Assembly: GCA_017427065.1 (NCBI GenBank)
Contig: JAFRTL010000001.1
Location: 1-42,209, forward strand
Origin: Bacteroidaceae bacterium
GTDB lineage: Bacteria; Bacteroidota; Bacteroidia; Bacteroidales; Bacteroidaceae
Direction of reading: 5' to 3'
Length of the DNA: 42,209 bases
The notes beneath the pieces were generated by a model. The model saw nothing but the letters and a program-made list of their open reading frames with translations. It did no database searches and had not been told where the DNA came from. The translations under genes and the position numbers were made by a program. Of the stretch, positions 11,499 to 19,212 are shown piece after piece; position 1 is the stretch's first letter, and each line of letters begins with the position of its first letter.

Positions 11499-11906
11499 CG
11501 AAAAATGTAAAAATAATAAATTTACAAAAGTTGCATACATTTTACATAAATAACATCCGGAAAGGAAAAGTTTGTAAAAACAAAGAAAATAAACCTATAT
11601 TTTAATGCATTAAATAGCAGCATAATATTGGGTATTAGGCATTTACAAATTTCAATCTTACAATAAAGACAAAATCGTACAATTGTATTACGCGAAACCA
11701 TCGACTATTTGTAAGCATAATTATACAAATCAAACTAATTATCTGGGCTTCACCTATTTACTTAGTAAAAATAACCATCTTAATTGAACTAAGGAAATAT
11801 TTGTAAATACATAAGAAAAGATGTGGTTTACAAATGTGCATTTACTTATGTATTTTCAAGGATTAACAATATTGTTTATTTGAAGTGACTAGAATCACCA
11901 TTTATG

Positions 11907-11946
11907 TAAATTTGCAATCTTAAAGATAAATGTTAATGTTAAGATT
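11907..11946 (+). promoter_or_regulatory. possible plus-strand promoter and inverted repeat in the intergenic region
   Basis: TAAATTTG (11907-11914) fits the -7 consensus; a TTTG at 11879-11882 is 24 bp upstream, too far for a good -33. An 8-bp inverted repeat AATCTTAA (11916-11923) / TTAAGATT (11939-11946) overlaps the expected transcript start. It would drive a short transcript containing the small frame at 11973. Confidence 0.35.
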
Positions 11947-11972
11947 TTAGGGTATTATTTGTCATTACAAGA

Positions 11973-12098
11973 ATGAAAGTTAACTGCAAGTTTGACACCA
12001 TATCAGAGAGACTGCTGTACTTCCGTTGTATTACCTCTATTTTTCTGGATTCTTTACAATTATTCCCTACAAATACTCGAATGCTGAGGATTATTTGA
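11973..12098 (+). CDS. speculative 41-residue small protein
   Basis: ATG at 11973 opens a 41-codon frame ending in TGA at 12098, starting MKVNCKFDTISERLLYFRC. It lies about 50 nt behind the possible promoter at 11907-11914. There is no recognised family, no clear ribosome binding site and no signal peptide. In an AT-rich region a frame of this length can arise by chance; conservation would be needed to accept it. Confidence 0.2.
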   Translation: MKVNCKFDTISERLLYFRCITSIFLDSLQLFPTNTRMLRII

Positions 12099-12209
12099 TT
12101 CTCGTGAACTTATAATTTACCTAATATGCAGAATAATAGGCACTTATCCCCTCTTTTCAATGTATAGAATTAGTTTGAAGTAGAAAAATCTGCAGATTTA
12201 CAACAGAAT

Positions 12210-13229
12210 TTAATGAAGAATCTTAAAAATAAGCTCCTTTAGAAGGTCACCAACTTCAATACTGGGATTTCCCACGCCTTTGGACTTTGCGTCAGTATAT
12301 CTGATTTCATGAATAATGTTCATGGTCTTCACGCCAGAATACTTTTTCATAGCAATGATGTAATCTTTTGCTTGCCATGAAGTTTTAAATCCCAAAAAAG
12401 CAGCCACCCCACTCTCTGTTTTTTCAGGAGCATAATAAGCCAACATAAGATTGGAAAAGAAATTGAAAAGGAATCCTAAAGTCACCTGAATAGGATTACT
12501 CTTTGGATTCTCCTCAAAATACTTTATTATCTTATTGGCTTTAAGGATGTCTTTCTGAATAATGGCATTCCGAAGCTCAATATTATTGTAGTCTTTACTT
12601 ATGCCGATGTTTTTCTCAATTTGTTCAGGCGTAATGTATTCTTGTCCTTCTGGATGTGTAATGATCAATTTATCAAGTTCGCCTGCCATTCTGCTAAGGT
12701 CGGATCCAACAAAGTCGGCCATCATCTCTGTAGCCTTTGAATCTATCTTCAGACCTTTTTGAGCGACATAGTTGTTGATAAACTGAGGTAACTGACTTTC
12801 TTTTAGCTTTTTCGATTCATAAAGCACTCCCACCTTACTGATATCAGAAGCCACTTTTTTGCGCTTATCCAACGTACCATTCTTATGACAAATCACCAGG
12901 ATGGTAGAATTCAAAGGTTTCTGAAGGTAGATGGAAAGATTCTCCATACCTTTCACAACTTGAGCTTCTTTTACAACTACCAAGCGATATTCAGACATCA
13001 TTGGATAGCGTCTTGCGGTGTTGATGATGCCATTGATATCTACGTCTGCCCCATAAAGCACATCCAGGTTGAAATCCTTTTCTATCTCCGTAAGTACATT
13101 GTCCAACAGATAGTTAGTCAGCTGATCAATATAATAAGGCTCATCCCCCATTAAGTAATAGATAGGACGGAATTTCCTTTCTTTCAGATCCTTCAAGATG
13201 TCAGAATATGTGAGTTCCTGGGCAGCCAT
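12210..13229 (-). CDS. holA: DNA polymerase III subunit delta HolA
   Basis: Clamp-loader subunit that opens the sliding clamp during replication. The 339-residue protein begins with the family's typical N-terminal pattern (RPIYYLMGDEPYYIDQLTNYLLD, residues about 17-39), carries the LVVVKEAQ strand and ends with the helical C-terminal domain that packs in the clamp-loader collar. It lies 9 bp downstream of amn on the same strand and is probably co-transcribed with it. No terminator hairpin is evident right after its stop. Confidence 0.93.
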   Translation of the reverse strand: MAAQELTYSDILKDLKERKFRPIYYLMGDEPYYIDQLTNYLLDNVLTEIEKDFNLDVLYGADVDINGIINTARRYPMMSEYRLVVVKEAQVVKGMENLSIYLQKPLNSTILVICHKNGTLDKRKKVASDISKVGVLYESKKLKESQLPQFINNYVAQKGLKIDSKATEMMADFVGSDLSRMAGELDKLIITHPEGQEYITPEQIEKNIGISKDYNNIELRNAIIQKDILKANKIIKYFEENPKSNPIQVTLGFLFNFFSNLMLAYYAPEKTESGVAAFLGFKTSWQAKDYIIAMKKYSGVKTMNIIHEIRYTDAKSKGVGNPSIEVGDLLKELIFKILH

Positions 13230-13238
13230 AAACGTGTT

Positions 13239-14015
13239 TTACCAATCGTATTTCAGATGCTTCACCGTCTTCTTCTCATCAATAATCATGCGCAGGGAAG
13301 CAATGCCGATGTTCACATGATCATCTACGAAATTCTTCGTCACCAGACTATCACTCTTTTCAGTCTTCACACCCTCTGGATTCATGGGTTTGTCAGAGAC
13401 TAAAAGTAATGCTCCTGTTGGGATGTGGTTATAGAATCCACAAGTGAAAAGTGTAGCGGTCTCCATATCTACTGCCATTGCGCGGATCTTGGTCAGATAC
13501 TTCTTGAACTTACTGTCGTGCTCCCAAATTCGACGGTTTGTGGTGTACACCGTACCCGTCCAATAGTCGTGCGCAAAGTCACGAATAGCCGAAGAAACCG
13601 CACGTTGGAGCATGAATGCTGGCAATGCTGGCACCTCTGGTGGATAGTAGTCGCTTGACGTACCCTCGCCTCGAATGGCTGCAATAGGCAGAATTAAGTC
13701 GCCCACTTTATTCTTCGCTTCCAAACCTCCACACTTACCTAAGAAGAGACAGGCCTTTGGCTTGATAGCACTCAGAAGATCCATGATTGTTGCTGCATTG
13801 GGACTACCCATGCCAAAGTTGATGATTGTGATACCCTCTGCACTTGCAGAAGACATATTCGAATCCTTTCCCACGACAGGCACGCCGAATTTATTGGCAA
13901 AAATCTCCACGTAATTCTCAAAATTGGTCAGCAGGATATACTCCGTAAAATCCTCCAATGGACGTTTTGTATAGCGCGGAAGCCAATTTGCTACGATTTC
14001 TTCTTTTGTTTTCAT
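13239..14015 (-). CDS. amn: AMP nucleosidase (short Bacteroidetes form)
   Basis: Predicted to cleave AMP to adenine and ribose 5-phosphate. The 258-residue protein is a purine nucleoside phosphorylase-type fold: GITIINFGMGSPNAATIMDLL (phosphate/ribose side), LFLGKCGGLEAKNKVGDLILP, and AVDMETATLFTCGF, the nucleoside-binding Met-Glu motif. It lacks the N-terminal extension of E. coli Amn (about 480 residues), as is usual in Bacteroidetes, where this name is applied by homology; a related nucleosidase activity cannot be excluded. First gene of the amn-holA pair; divergent from the PD-(D/E)XK-like gene. Confidence 0.85.
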   Translation of the reverse strand: MKTKEEIVANWLPRYTKRPLEDFTEYILLTNFENYVEIFANKFGVPVVGKDSNMSSASAEGITIINFGMGSPNAATIMDLLSAIKPKACLFLGKCGGLEAKNKVGDLILPIAAIRGEGTSSDYYPPEVPALPAFMLQRAVSSAIRDFAHDYWTGTVYTTNRRIWEHDSKFKKYLTKIRAMAVDMETATLFTCGFYNHIPTGALLLVSDKPMNPEGVKTEKSDSLVTKNFVDDHVNIGIASLRMIIDEKKTVKHLKYDW

Positions 14016-14025
14016 AACTAATCAC

Positions 14026-14077
14026 TAACTTTGTATGTCCGATGTATGATGCATCGGAGATTTAATTTACAAATATA
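14026..14077. promoter_or_regulatory. face-to-face divergent promoters with an inverted repeat
   Basis: Plus-strand TAACTTTG (14026-14033) serves the gene at 14082 and minus-strand TATATTTG (14077-14070) serves amn; each points toward the other, so the two transcripts overlap at their 5' ends. Between them is a perfect 7-bp inverted repeat TCCGATG (14038-14044) / CATCGGA (14052-14058) with a 7-nt loop, placed in both predicted leaders. Confidence 0.55.
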
Positions 14078-14081
14078 GTAA

Positions 14082-14531
14082 ATGTTATCATTAAACCTGC
14101 CAGAATTTGATGTAAAAATTACTTCTGAAAGAGGTAAACGCATGATTTTCGATGTCGTAAGGCACCGTTATGTGACGCTTACACCCGAAGAGTGGGTACG
14201 CCAGCATTTCACGCACTTTCTTATGGAACATAAAGGTTATCCGCAAGGCTTGCTTGCCAATGAGATACAAATCAAACTCAATGGCACATCAAAACGCTGC
14301 GATACAGTGCTTTACCACCAAGACCTCAGTGCGCAAATGATCATAGAATACAAGGCGCCAACAGTTGAAATCACACAGAAGGTATTCGACCAGATCACGC
14401 GTTACAATATGGTGCTGCACGTAGATTATCTGGTGGTAAGTAATGGCTTGGAACACTATTGTTGTAAGATGGATTATGAGAATCAGACCTATCATTTTCT
14501 GCCAGACATTCCCGACTATCAAACATTATAA
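14082..14531 (+). CDS. small PD-(D/E)XK protein like the HsdR N-terminal domain
   Basis: A 149-residue protein resembling the nuclease domain of type I restriction HsdR subunits (HSDR_N_2-type). The candidate catalytic residues of the PD-(D/E)XK fold are all present: Glu61 (NEIQIKL), Asp74 (RCDTVLY) and Glu89-x-Lys91 (IIEYKAP). No helicase, methylase or specificity subunit is nearby, so it is not a restriction system. In my recollection this gene stands beside holA in many Bacteroidales, which would point to a housekeeping nucleic-acid role; that is inference. It has its own promoter and a strong terminator. Confidence 0.8.
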   Translation: MLSLNLPEFDVKITSERGKRMIFDVVRHRYVTLTPEEWVRQHFTHFLMEHKGYPQGLLANEIQIKLNGTSKRCDTVLYHQDLSAQMIIEYKAPTVEITQKVFDQITRYNMVLHVDYLVVSNGLEHYCCKMDYENQTYHFLPDIPDYQTL

Positions 14532-14535
14532 TAAA

Positions 14536-14566
14536 AAATTCCCCTCCACAAAATAGAGGGGAATTT
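14536..14566. terminator. terminator after the PD-(D/E)XK-like gene
   Basis: Perfect 11-bp stem AAATTCCCCTC / GAGGGGAATTT with a 9-nt loop, 4 bp after the stop at 14531. A-rich and T-rich flanks let it also serve the convergent zinc-ribbon gene that ends at 14587. Confidence 0.85.
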
Positions 14567-14586
14567 CATATCATATTATTTCAGAA

Positions 14587-15408
14587 TTATTCAGCAGAAG
14601 CTCTTCTACGACGAGTTGATTTCTTCTCGGTCGTGTCCTTATGCTCCAAGTTCACGCCTGCCAATTCTGGATCTATCATGATGCGGCCACAATATTCGCA
14701 TACGATGATTTTCTTACGTGAACGTACGTCCAACTGGCGCTGAGGTGGAATCTTGTTGAAGCAACCACCGCAAGCATCACGCTGTACATACACGATACCC
14801 AGACCATTGCGAGAGTTCTTACGGATGCGCTTGAAAGACTGCAGTAGTCTTGATTCTATCTTGGTTTCCAATTCTTTGGCCTTCTCTCTCAGTTTCTCTT
14901 CCTCTGCACGAGTCTCAGAGATGATGTCCTCGAGTTCATTCTTCTTGTCCTCCAGATCTCTTTCACGCTCTTCCACGTTCTTCTCGCTCTCTGCCAATTC
15001 CTCGCTCTTTGCAGCAATGATATCGGTAGCCTCACGGATCTTCTTCTCGCAGAGTTCAATCTCAAGGCTCTGATACTCAATCTCCTTGCTCAACAAGTCG
15101 TACTGACGGTTGTTGCTCACATTATTCTGCTGTTCAGTATATTTAGCGATGGAAGCCTTTGCATCTTCAATGCTGTTCTTGCGCTGAACGATTGCTCTTT
15201 TCAATTCCTCGATTTCATTCTTGATACGTTCGATACGAGTATTCAAACCTGCCACCTCATCTTCCAAGTCCTCAACTTCCAGAGGAAGCTCACCTCTCAA
15301 GGTTCTGATCTCATCAATCTTAGACAGTGTTGTCTGTAACTGATACAACGCTTTCAGTTTCTCTTCCACAGTCAAATCCTGTGGGTCTTTCTTTGATTCT
15401 CTTGCCAT
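14587..15408 (-). CDS. coiled-coil zinc-ribbon protein (COG1579/DUF164 type)
   Basis: The 273-residue protein is a long, highly charged coiled coil (about residues 15-190, rich in Glu, Lys, Arg) followed by a C4 zinc ribbon: CGGC near residue 213 and CEYCGR near 236. This is the architecture of the widespread COG1579 family, of uncertain biochemical role and proposed to bind nucleic acid. It ends in a basic tail (STRRRRASAE). It follows the Nif3-like gene by 1 bp, a pairing seen repeatedly in bacteria, so the two are probably co-expressed. Confidence 0.88.
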   Translation of the reverse strand: MARESKKDPQDLTVEEKLKALYQLQTTLSKIDEIRTLRGELPLEVEDLEDEVAGLNTRIERIKNEIEELKRAIVQRKNSIEDAKASIAKYTEQQNNVSNNRQYDLLSKEIEYQSLEIELCEKKIREATDIIAAKSEELAESEKNVEERERDLEDKKNELEDIISETRAEEEKLREKAKELETKIESRLLQSFKRIRKNSRNGLGIVYVQRDACGGCFNKIPPQRQLDVRSRKKIIVCEYCGRIMIDPELAGVNLEHKDTTEKKSTRRRRASAE

Positions 15409-15409
15409 T

Positions 15410-16195
15410 TTACAAATAATTTATAGGGTTGGTGTTCACTGTGGTCATCATCACACGGACCTCAGGGAACTGCTCACTTATTATTTTCTTAAATATCTCT
15501 TTCGTATATTGTTCACTTTCATAGTGCCCTATTTCTGCCAACAGAATTTCGTCTGCCCTTCCGAAATAGTCGTGGTACTTTATCTCACCCGTGATGAAGA
15601 CATCTGCTCCTTTCTTGATGGCTTCTGTCATCAGGAAAGCACCTGCGCCACCACAAAGAGCTACTTTACGTATCTGTCTGCCAGTGAACGCTGTATGCTT
15701 CACACACCCCACTTGGAAAGTTCGCTTGATGCGCTGAAGGAAAGCTTCTTCTGCTTCAGGAACAGCCAACTCTCCCACTACACCAGCACCAGCACTAAGC
15801 CATCCGTCGGCCCTTGGTTCCAGCATCTCTACATGCTTCAACCCTATCTTCTCTGCCATCTTGAAATTCACACCATTCACGGCATTATCCAGATTGGTAT
15901 GAGCAGAAAAGATGGTGATATCATGCTTGATAGCCTTCATCACGCAGCGCTCTACATAGTTGCTTGCTGTGAGACTCTTGATACCCTTGAAGATAAGCGG
16001 ATGATGACTTACCACCAAATTACAATCTTCTTTGATGGCCTCGTCTAGCACCTCTTCAGTCACGTCCAGACACAATAATGCCCCTGCACAATCCGCATCT
16101 GTCAGTCCAACTTGCATGCCAGCATTGTCAAATCCGTCTTGCAAGGGCAGAGGCGCGAAACGTTCAAGGGCGTCCACAATCTCCTTTATTTTCAT
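15410..16195 (-). CDS. Nif3-like dinuclear metal-centre protein (YbgI/GTP cyclohydrolase I type 2 family)
   Basis: A 261-residue member of the Nif3/DUF34 family, a toroidal hexamer with a two-metal site and unsettled function. Metal-binding residues are visible: the HH pair in LVVSHHPLIFKG (about 63-64), HTNLD (about 97-101), and the C-terminal GHYESEQ with His and Glu. The size matches E. coli YbgI (247); it lacks the inserted PII-like domain of the longer (about 370 residue) forms. It is the first gene of a pair with the zinc-ribbon gene; TATCTTTG lies upstream at 16214-16221. Confidence 0.92.
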   Translation of the reverse strand: MKIKEIVDALERFAPLPLQDGFDNAGMQVGLTDADCAGALLCLDVTEEVLDEAIKEDCNLVVSHHPLIFKGIKSLTASNYVERCVMKAIKHDITIFSAHTNLDNAVNGVNFKMAEKIGLKHVEMLEPRADGWLSAGAGVVGELAVPEAEEAFLQRIKRTFQVGCVKHTAFTGRQIRKVALCGGAGAFLMTEAIKKGADVFITGEIKYHDYFGRADEILLAEIGHYESEQYTKEIFKKIISEQFPEVRVMMTTVNTNPINYL

Positions 16196-16213
16196 TCTCT
16201 ATGGAATTTGCTG

Positions 16214-16221
16214 CAAAGATA
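16214..16221 (-). promoter_or_regulatory. promoter of the Nif3/zinc-ribbon pair, -7 element TATCTTTG
   Basis: Minus-strand TATCTTTG fits TAnnTTTG; a TTG lies 21 bp upstream (minus strand). Confidence 0.6.
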
Positions 16222-16260
16222 ATCATAATTCCTTAATCTTCCCAACTTTGTAGCGAAAAA

Positions 16261-16351
16261 AGTCAGAAAGGGAGCAGATTTTGCGCCTGTGCGTAGCAAC
16301 ATTTATTTCTGTGTGCACCAGCTAATATACCTACGCACAGCAGTCAGAAAG
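16261..16351. repeat. intergenic element with nested direct and inverted repeats
   Basis: A direct repeat AGTCAGAAAG at 16261-16270 and 16342-16351 brackets an inverted repeat CTGTGCGTAG (16287-16296) / CTACGCACAG (16331-16340). It lies between the Nif3 promoter and the proS terminator and is clearly more GC-rich than the surrounding spacer. It resembles a small dispersed repeat or a structured RNA; I cannot assign it. Confidence 0.5.
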
Positions 16352-16365
16352 CTACCCTGACAGCA

Positions 16366-16403
16366 TAAAAAAGGCTTGATCACAGCGAGCTGTCATCAAG
16401 CCT
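16366..16403 (-). terminator. proS terminator
   Basis: AGGCTTGAT (16372-16380) pairs with ATCAAGCCT (16395-16403), extended inward by ACAGC/GCTGT after one mismatch, with T6 following on the minus strand. A strong intrinsic terminator about 27 bp past the proS stop. Confidence 0.9.
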
Positions 16404-16429
16404 GAGTTCTATGAAATGTTTACAATTGC

Positions 16430-17920
16430 TTAGTAAGCTCTTGCGAAGAGTACACGGCACTTAGAAGGTTTGCCAGTCACCATGCACTTGCCAGGCTCCT
16501 TGTCGCCTTCTACATAAGTGGCGAAAGGCACGCAGCGGATAGTAGCCTTGGTTTCCTCCTTTATCTTGGCCTCTGTCTCTGGAGTACCATCCCAGTGAGC
16601 CATGATGAAACCACCCTCCTCGATCTTCTGCTTGAACTCGTCGTAGGTGTCCACGCTGGTGATGCGACTGTTGCGGTAGCTCAGTGCCTTCTGATAGACA
16701 TTCTGCTGAATTTCATCGAGCAAGTTCTTCACGAATTCCTCGATTCCGTCGCAACTGCGAGTCTCCTTCTCCAACGTATCGCGACGCATCACCTCGATGG
16801 TGTTGTTCTCAAGGTCACGGCCACCCATTACCAAGCGAACAGGCACGCCCTTCACTTCGTAGTCAGCGAACTTGAAGCCAGGACGCTTGTTGTCAGCATT
16901 GTCGTACTTCACGCTGATGCCCATAGCACGCAGCTTATTCACGATGCCTTCCACCTTCGCATCGATCTGCTTCAATTGGTCGTCACCCTTGTAGATAGGA
17001 ACGATAACCACCTGGATAGGAGCCAGTTTGGGAGGCAGCACCAAGCCGTTGTCATCAGAGTGAGTCATGATGAGCGCACCCATCAAGCGGGTAGAAACAC
17101 CCCACGAAGTGGCCCAAACATACTGCAGCTGGTTGTTCTTGTCGATGAACTGCACATCGAAACTCTTGGCGAAGTTCTGTCCCAAGAAGTGGCTGGTACC
17201 ACTTTGAAGCGCCTTGCCATCCTGCATCATGGCCTCGATGGTATAAGTGTCCTTAGCACCTGCGAAGCGCTCAGTCTCGCTCTTCACACCCTTGATTACA
17301 GGCACTGCCATATAGTTCTCAGCGAAGTCGGCATAGACATTCAGCATCTTCTGAGCCTCTGCAACTGCCTCTTCCTCAGTAGCATGAGCCGTATGACCTT
17401 CTTGCCACAAGAACTCTGCAGTGCGGAGAAACAGGCGAGTACGCATCTCCCAGCGCATCACGTTGGCCCACTGGTTGCACAAGATAGGCAGATCGCGATA
17501 GCTCTTGATCCAGTTCTTATAAGTGTTCCAGATAATGGTCTCTGACGTTGGACGCACGATGAGTTCTTCTTCCAACTTAGCCTCAGGATCTACCTCGATG
17601 CCCCCACCATCTGCTTCACGTAGACGATAGTGTGTCACCACAGCACATTCCTTGGCAAAGCCCTTCACATGCTCTGCCTCACGTCCGAAGAAGCTCTTCG
17701 GAATCAGCAGAGGGAAGTAAGCGTTCTGATGACCTGTTTCCTTGAACATGCGGTCGAGTTCATGCTGCATCTTCTCCCAGATAGCATAGCCGTAAGGCTT
17801 GATAACCATACAACCACGAACAGCCGACTGCTCTGCAAGGTCGGCCTTTACAACGAGTTCGTTGTACCATTGTGAATAATTCTCACTGCGTTTAGTGAGG
17901 TTTTTCAATTCTACTGCCAT
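16430..17920 (-). CDS. proS: prolyl-tRNA synthetase (archaeal/eukaryotic-type short form)
   Basis: Class II synthetase charging tRNA-Pro. The 496 residues show motif 2 ([20 protein letters not shown], about 150-175), the anticodon-binding domain (VVIVPIYKG onward, about 300-400) and the C-terminal domain ending in the conserved ARAY with terminal Tyr. It lacks the editing insertion of the long bacterial form and therefore belongs to the archaeal-like type common in Bacteroidetes. It stands alone with its own -7 element (TAATTTTG, 17952-17959) and terminator. Confidence 0.96.
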   Translation of the reverse strand: MAVELKNLTKRSENYSQWYNELVVKADLAEQSAVRGCMVIKPYGYAIWEKMQHELDRMFKETGHQNAYFPLLIPKSFFGREAEHVKGFAKECAVVTHYRLREADGGGIEVDPEAKLEEELIVRPTSETIIWNTYKNWIKSYRDLPILCNQWANVMRWEMRTRLFLRTAEFLWQEGHTAHATEEEAVAEAQKMLNVYADFAENYMAVPVIKGVKSETERFAGAKDTYTIEAMMQDGKALQSGTSHFLGQNFAKSFDVQFIDKNNQLQYVWATSWGVSTRLMGALIMTHSDDNGLVLPPKLAPIQVVIVPIYKGDDQLKQIDAKVEGIVNKLRAMGISVKYDNADNKRPGFKFADYEVKGVPVRLVMGGRDLENNTIEVMRRDTLEKETRSCDGIEEFVKNLLDEIQQNVYQKALSYRNSRITSVDTYDEFKQKIEEGGFIMAHWDGTPETEAKIKEETKATIRCVPFATYVEGDKEPGKCMVTGKPSKCRVLFARAY

Positions 17921-17951
17921 ATCTTTTTCCAGTTTTTTCGATTAGTGGCTG

Positions 17952-17980
17952 CAAAATTACATAAAATTTGCGTAACTTTG
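17952..17980. promoter_or_regulatory. divergent -7 elements for proS and the ATP-grasp gene
   Basis: Minus-strand TAATTTTG (17959-17952) faces proS; plus-strand TAACTTTG (17973-17980) faces the ATP-grasp gene at 18012. No clear -33 TTTG is seen for either. Confidence 0.55.
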
Positions 17981-18011
17981 CATCATCCTAATTACAAATT
18001 AAAACTAAACA

Positions 18012-19205
18012 ATGAATTTTATCTTTATTTCCCCTCACTTCCCACACACCTATTGGGAATTTTGCAACCGATTGAAAAAGAATGGAGTCACAGTGCTGGG
18101 CATTGCAGATGCTCCCTTTGAGAGCCTAAGAAATGAGCTCAAGGAGTCTTTAACAGAATATTATAAGGTAGATAATCTGGAGAACTATGATGAGGTGTAT
18201 CGCGCTGTAGCTTTCTTCGCCTTCAAGTACGGACGGATAGACTGGATAGAGTCAAACAACGAGTATTGGCTGGAACAAGATGCCCGTCTGCGCACCGACT
18301 TTCACGTGGTAACAGGCATAGACTCCACACGTGTGAAATGTATCAAGGAGAAGTCGGAAATGAAGAAAATCTACCTTAAGGCACACATCCCTACAGCTCG
18401 GCAAATCTCTGCATCAGAGGGCGCAGAGGCTGTATGTGCCTTTGCTAAGGAGACAGACTTCCCGCTGATAGCCAAACCAGACATTGGCGTAGGAGCAAGT
18501 GGTACCTACAAACTGCATGATAATGATGAGGTGTATGCTTTCTTCGATCGAGTTCCCGAATATCGGAATTACGTGATAGAAGAGTTCATCACAGGTGAAA
18601 TCTGCTCTTATGACGCCATCATAGATGCCAACGAAGAACCTCTTTTCGAATCGATGACTGTGTGGCCCCCTTCCATCATGGACATAGTGAACAAGAAGCT
18701 TGACCTCTCATATTATATAGACCAGAGCATGCCTGAAAAGCTACGCACCTTGGGTCGTCGAACAGTGAAGGCATTTGGCGTAAGCAATCGTTTCGTGCAT
18801 TTGGAATTCTTCCGTCTGGATCGCGAACGCAAGGGATTGGGAGATGTGGGCGACTTTGTTGCTCTGGAAGTGAACATGCGTCCTGCGGGTGGCTATACGC
18901 CAGACATGATCAACTTTGCACACAGTACAGACGTCTATCAAATTTGGGCTGATATGGTGGCCTTCGGCAAGACAGAGCAAACTACTGGTAAGCAATATTA
19001 CTGCGCCTTTGCCAGTAGAAGAGATATCTATGAATACGTGCATAGCCACGAGGAAGTGCTTGAGGCGTATGGCCAACAGATGGTGATGTGTGAACGTATG
19101 CCTGACCTTTTCGCTGCAGCAATGGGGCAACAAATGTATACGGTGAGACTGGATAGTTTGGACGAGGTGAAGAAATTTGTTACCTTTGTACACTTGAAAA
19201 AATGA
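18012..19205 (+). CDS. ATP-grasp ligase of unknown substrate
   Basis: A 397-residue protein with a preATP-grasp N-terminal part (FIFISPHFP, residues 4-12), an ATP-grasp core with a binding Lys in LIAKPDIGVGASGTYKL (about 152-168), and the metal-ligand region VALEVNMRPAGGYTPDMIN (Glu and Asn). Such enzymes form a carboxyl-phosphate and couple it to an amine or thiol; the substrate cannot be read from the sequence. Seven bp downstream is an esterase, likely in one transcript. The two together suggest making or trimming a small ester or amide, but this is inference. No peptide precursor, transporter or other biosynthetic gene lies beside them. Confidence 0.85.
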   Translation: MNFIFISPHFPHTYWEFCNRLKKNGVTVLGIADAPFESLRNELKESLTEYYKVDNLENYDEVYRAVAFFAFKYGRIDWIESNNEYWLEQDARLRTDFHVVTGIDSTRVKCIKEKSEMKKIYLKAHIPTARQISASEGAEAVCAFAKETDFPLIAKPDIGVGASGTYKLHDNDEVYAFFDRVPEYRNYVIEEFITGEICSYDAIIDANEEPLFESMTVWPPSIMDIVNKKLDLSYYIDQSMPEKLRTLGRRTVKAFGVSNRFVHLEFFRLDRERKGLGDVGDFVALEVNMRPAGGYTPDMINFAHSTDVYQIWADMVAFGKTEQTTGKQYYCAFASRRDIYEYVHSHEEVLEAYGQQMVMCERMPDLFAAAMGQQMYTVRLDSLDEVKKFVTFVHLKK

Positions 19206-19212
19206 CAATAAG

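Larger units (their letters stand above)
11428..12209. other. 782-bp AT-rich region with a TTTACAAA motif array
   Basis: No substantial gene is seen. The octamer TTTACAAA occurs exactly at 11447, 11485, 11521, 11642 and 11827 and as its complement TTTGTAAA at 11571 and 11800; the hexamer core TACAAA/TTTGTA also appears at 11439, 11708, 11724 and 12068. One-mismatch octamers are at 11463, 12053 and 12197. The region also holds palindromes: TTTAATGCATTAAA (11601-11614), TACAATTGTA (11678-11687), TTTACT-T-AGTAAA (11757-11769), and an 11-bp inverted repeat AAATACATAAG / CTTATGTATTT (11805-11815, 11845-11855). A plus-strand TAAATTTG lies at 11907-11914. Likely regulatory rather than coding. Confidence 0.7.

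Noticed and set aside
11428-12209. Chromosomal replication origin
   Set aside because: AT-rich with repeats, but no TTATCCACA-type DnaA boxes are seen and no dnaA/dnaN neighbours are present; TTTACAAA is not a DnaA box.
10966-12209. Prophage immunity region
   Set aside because: An XRE repressor with operators suggests a phage, but there is no divergent cro-like gene, integrase, structural gene or attachment repeat; flanking genes are housekeeping.
14082-14531. Type I restriction-modification system
   Set aside because: Only the small HsdR-N-like domain exists; helicase motor, HsdM and HsdS are absent.
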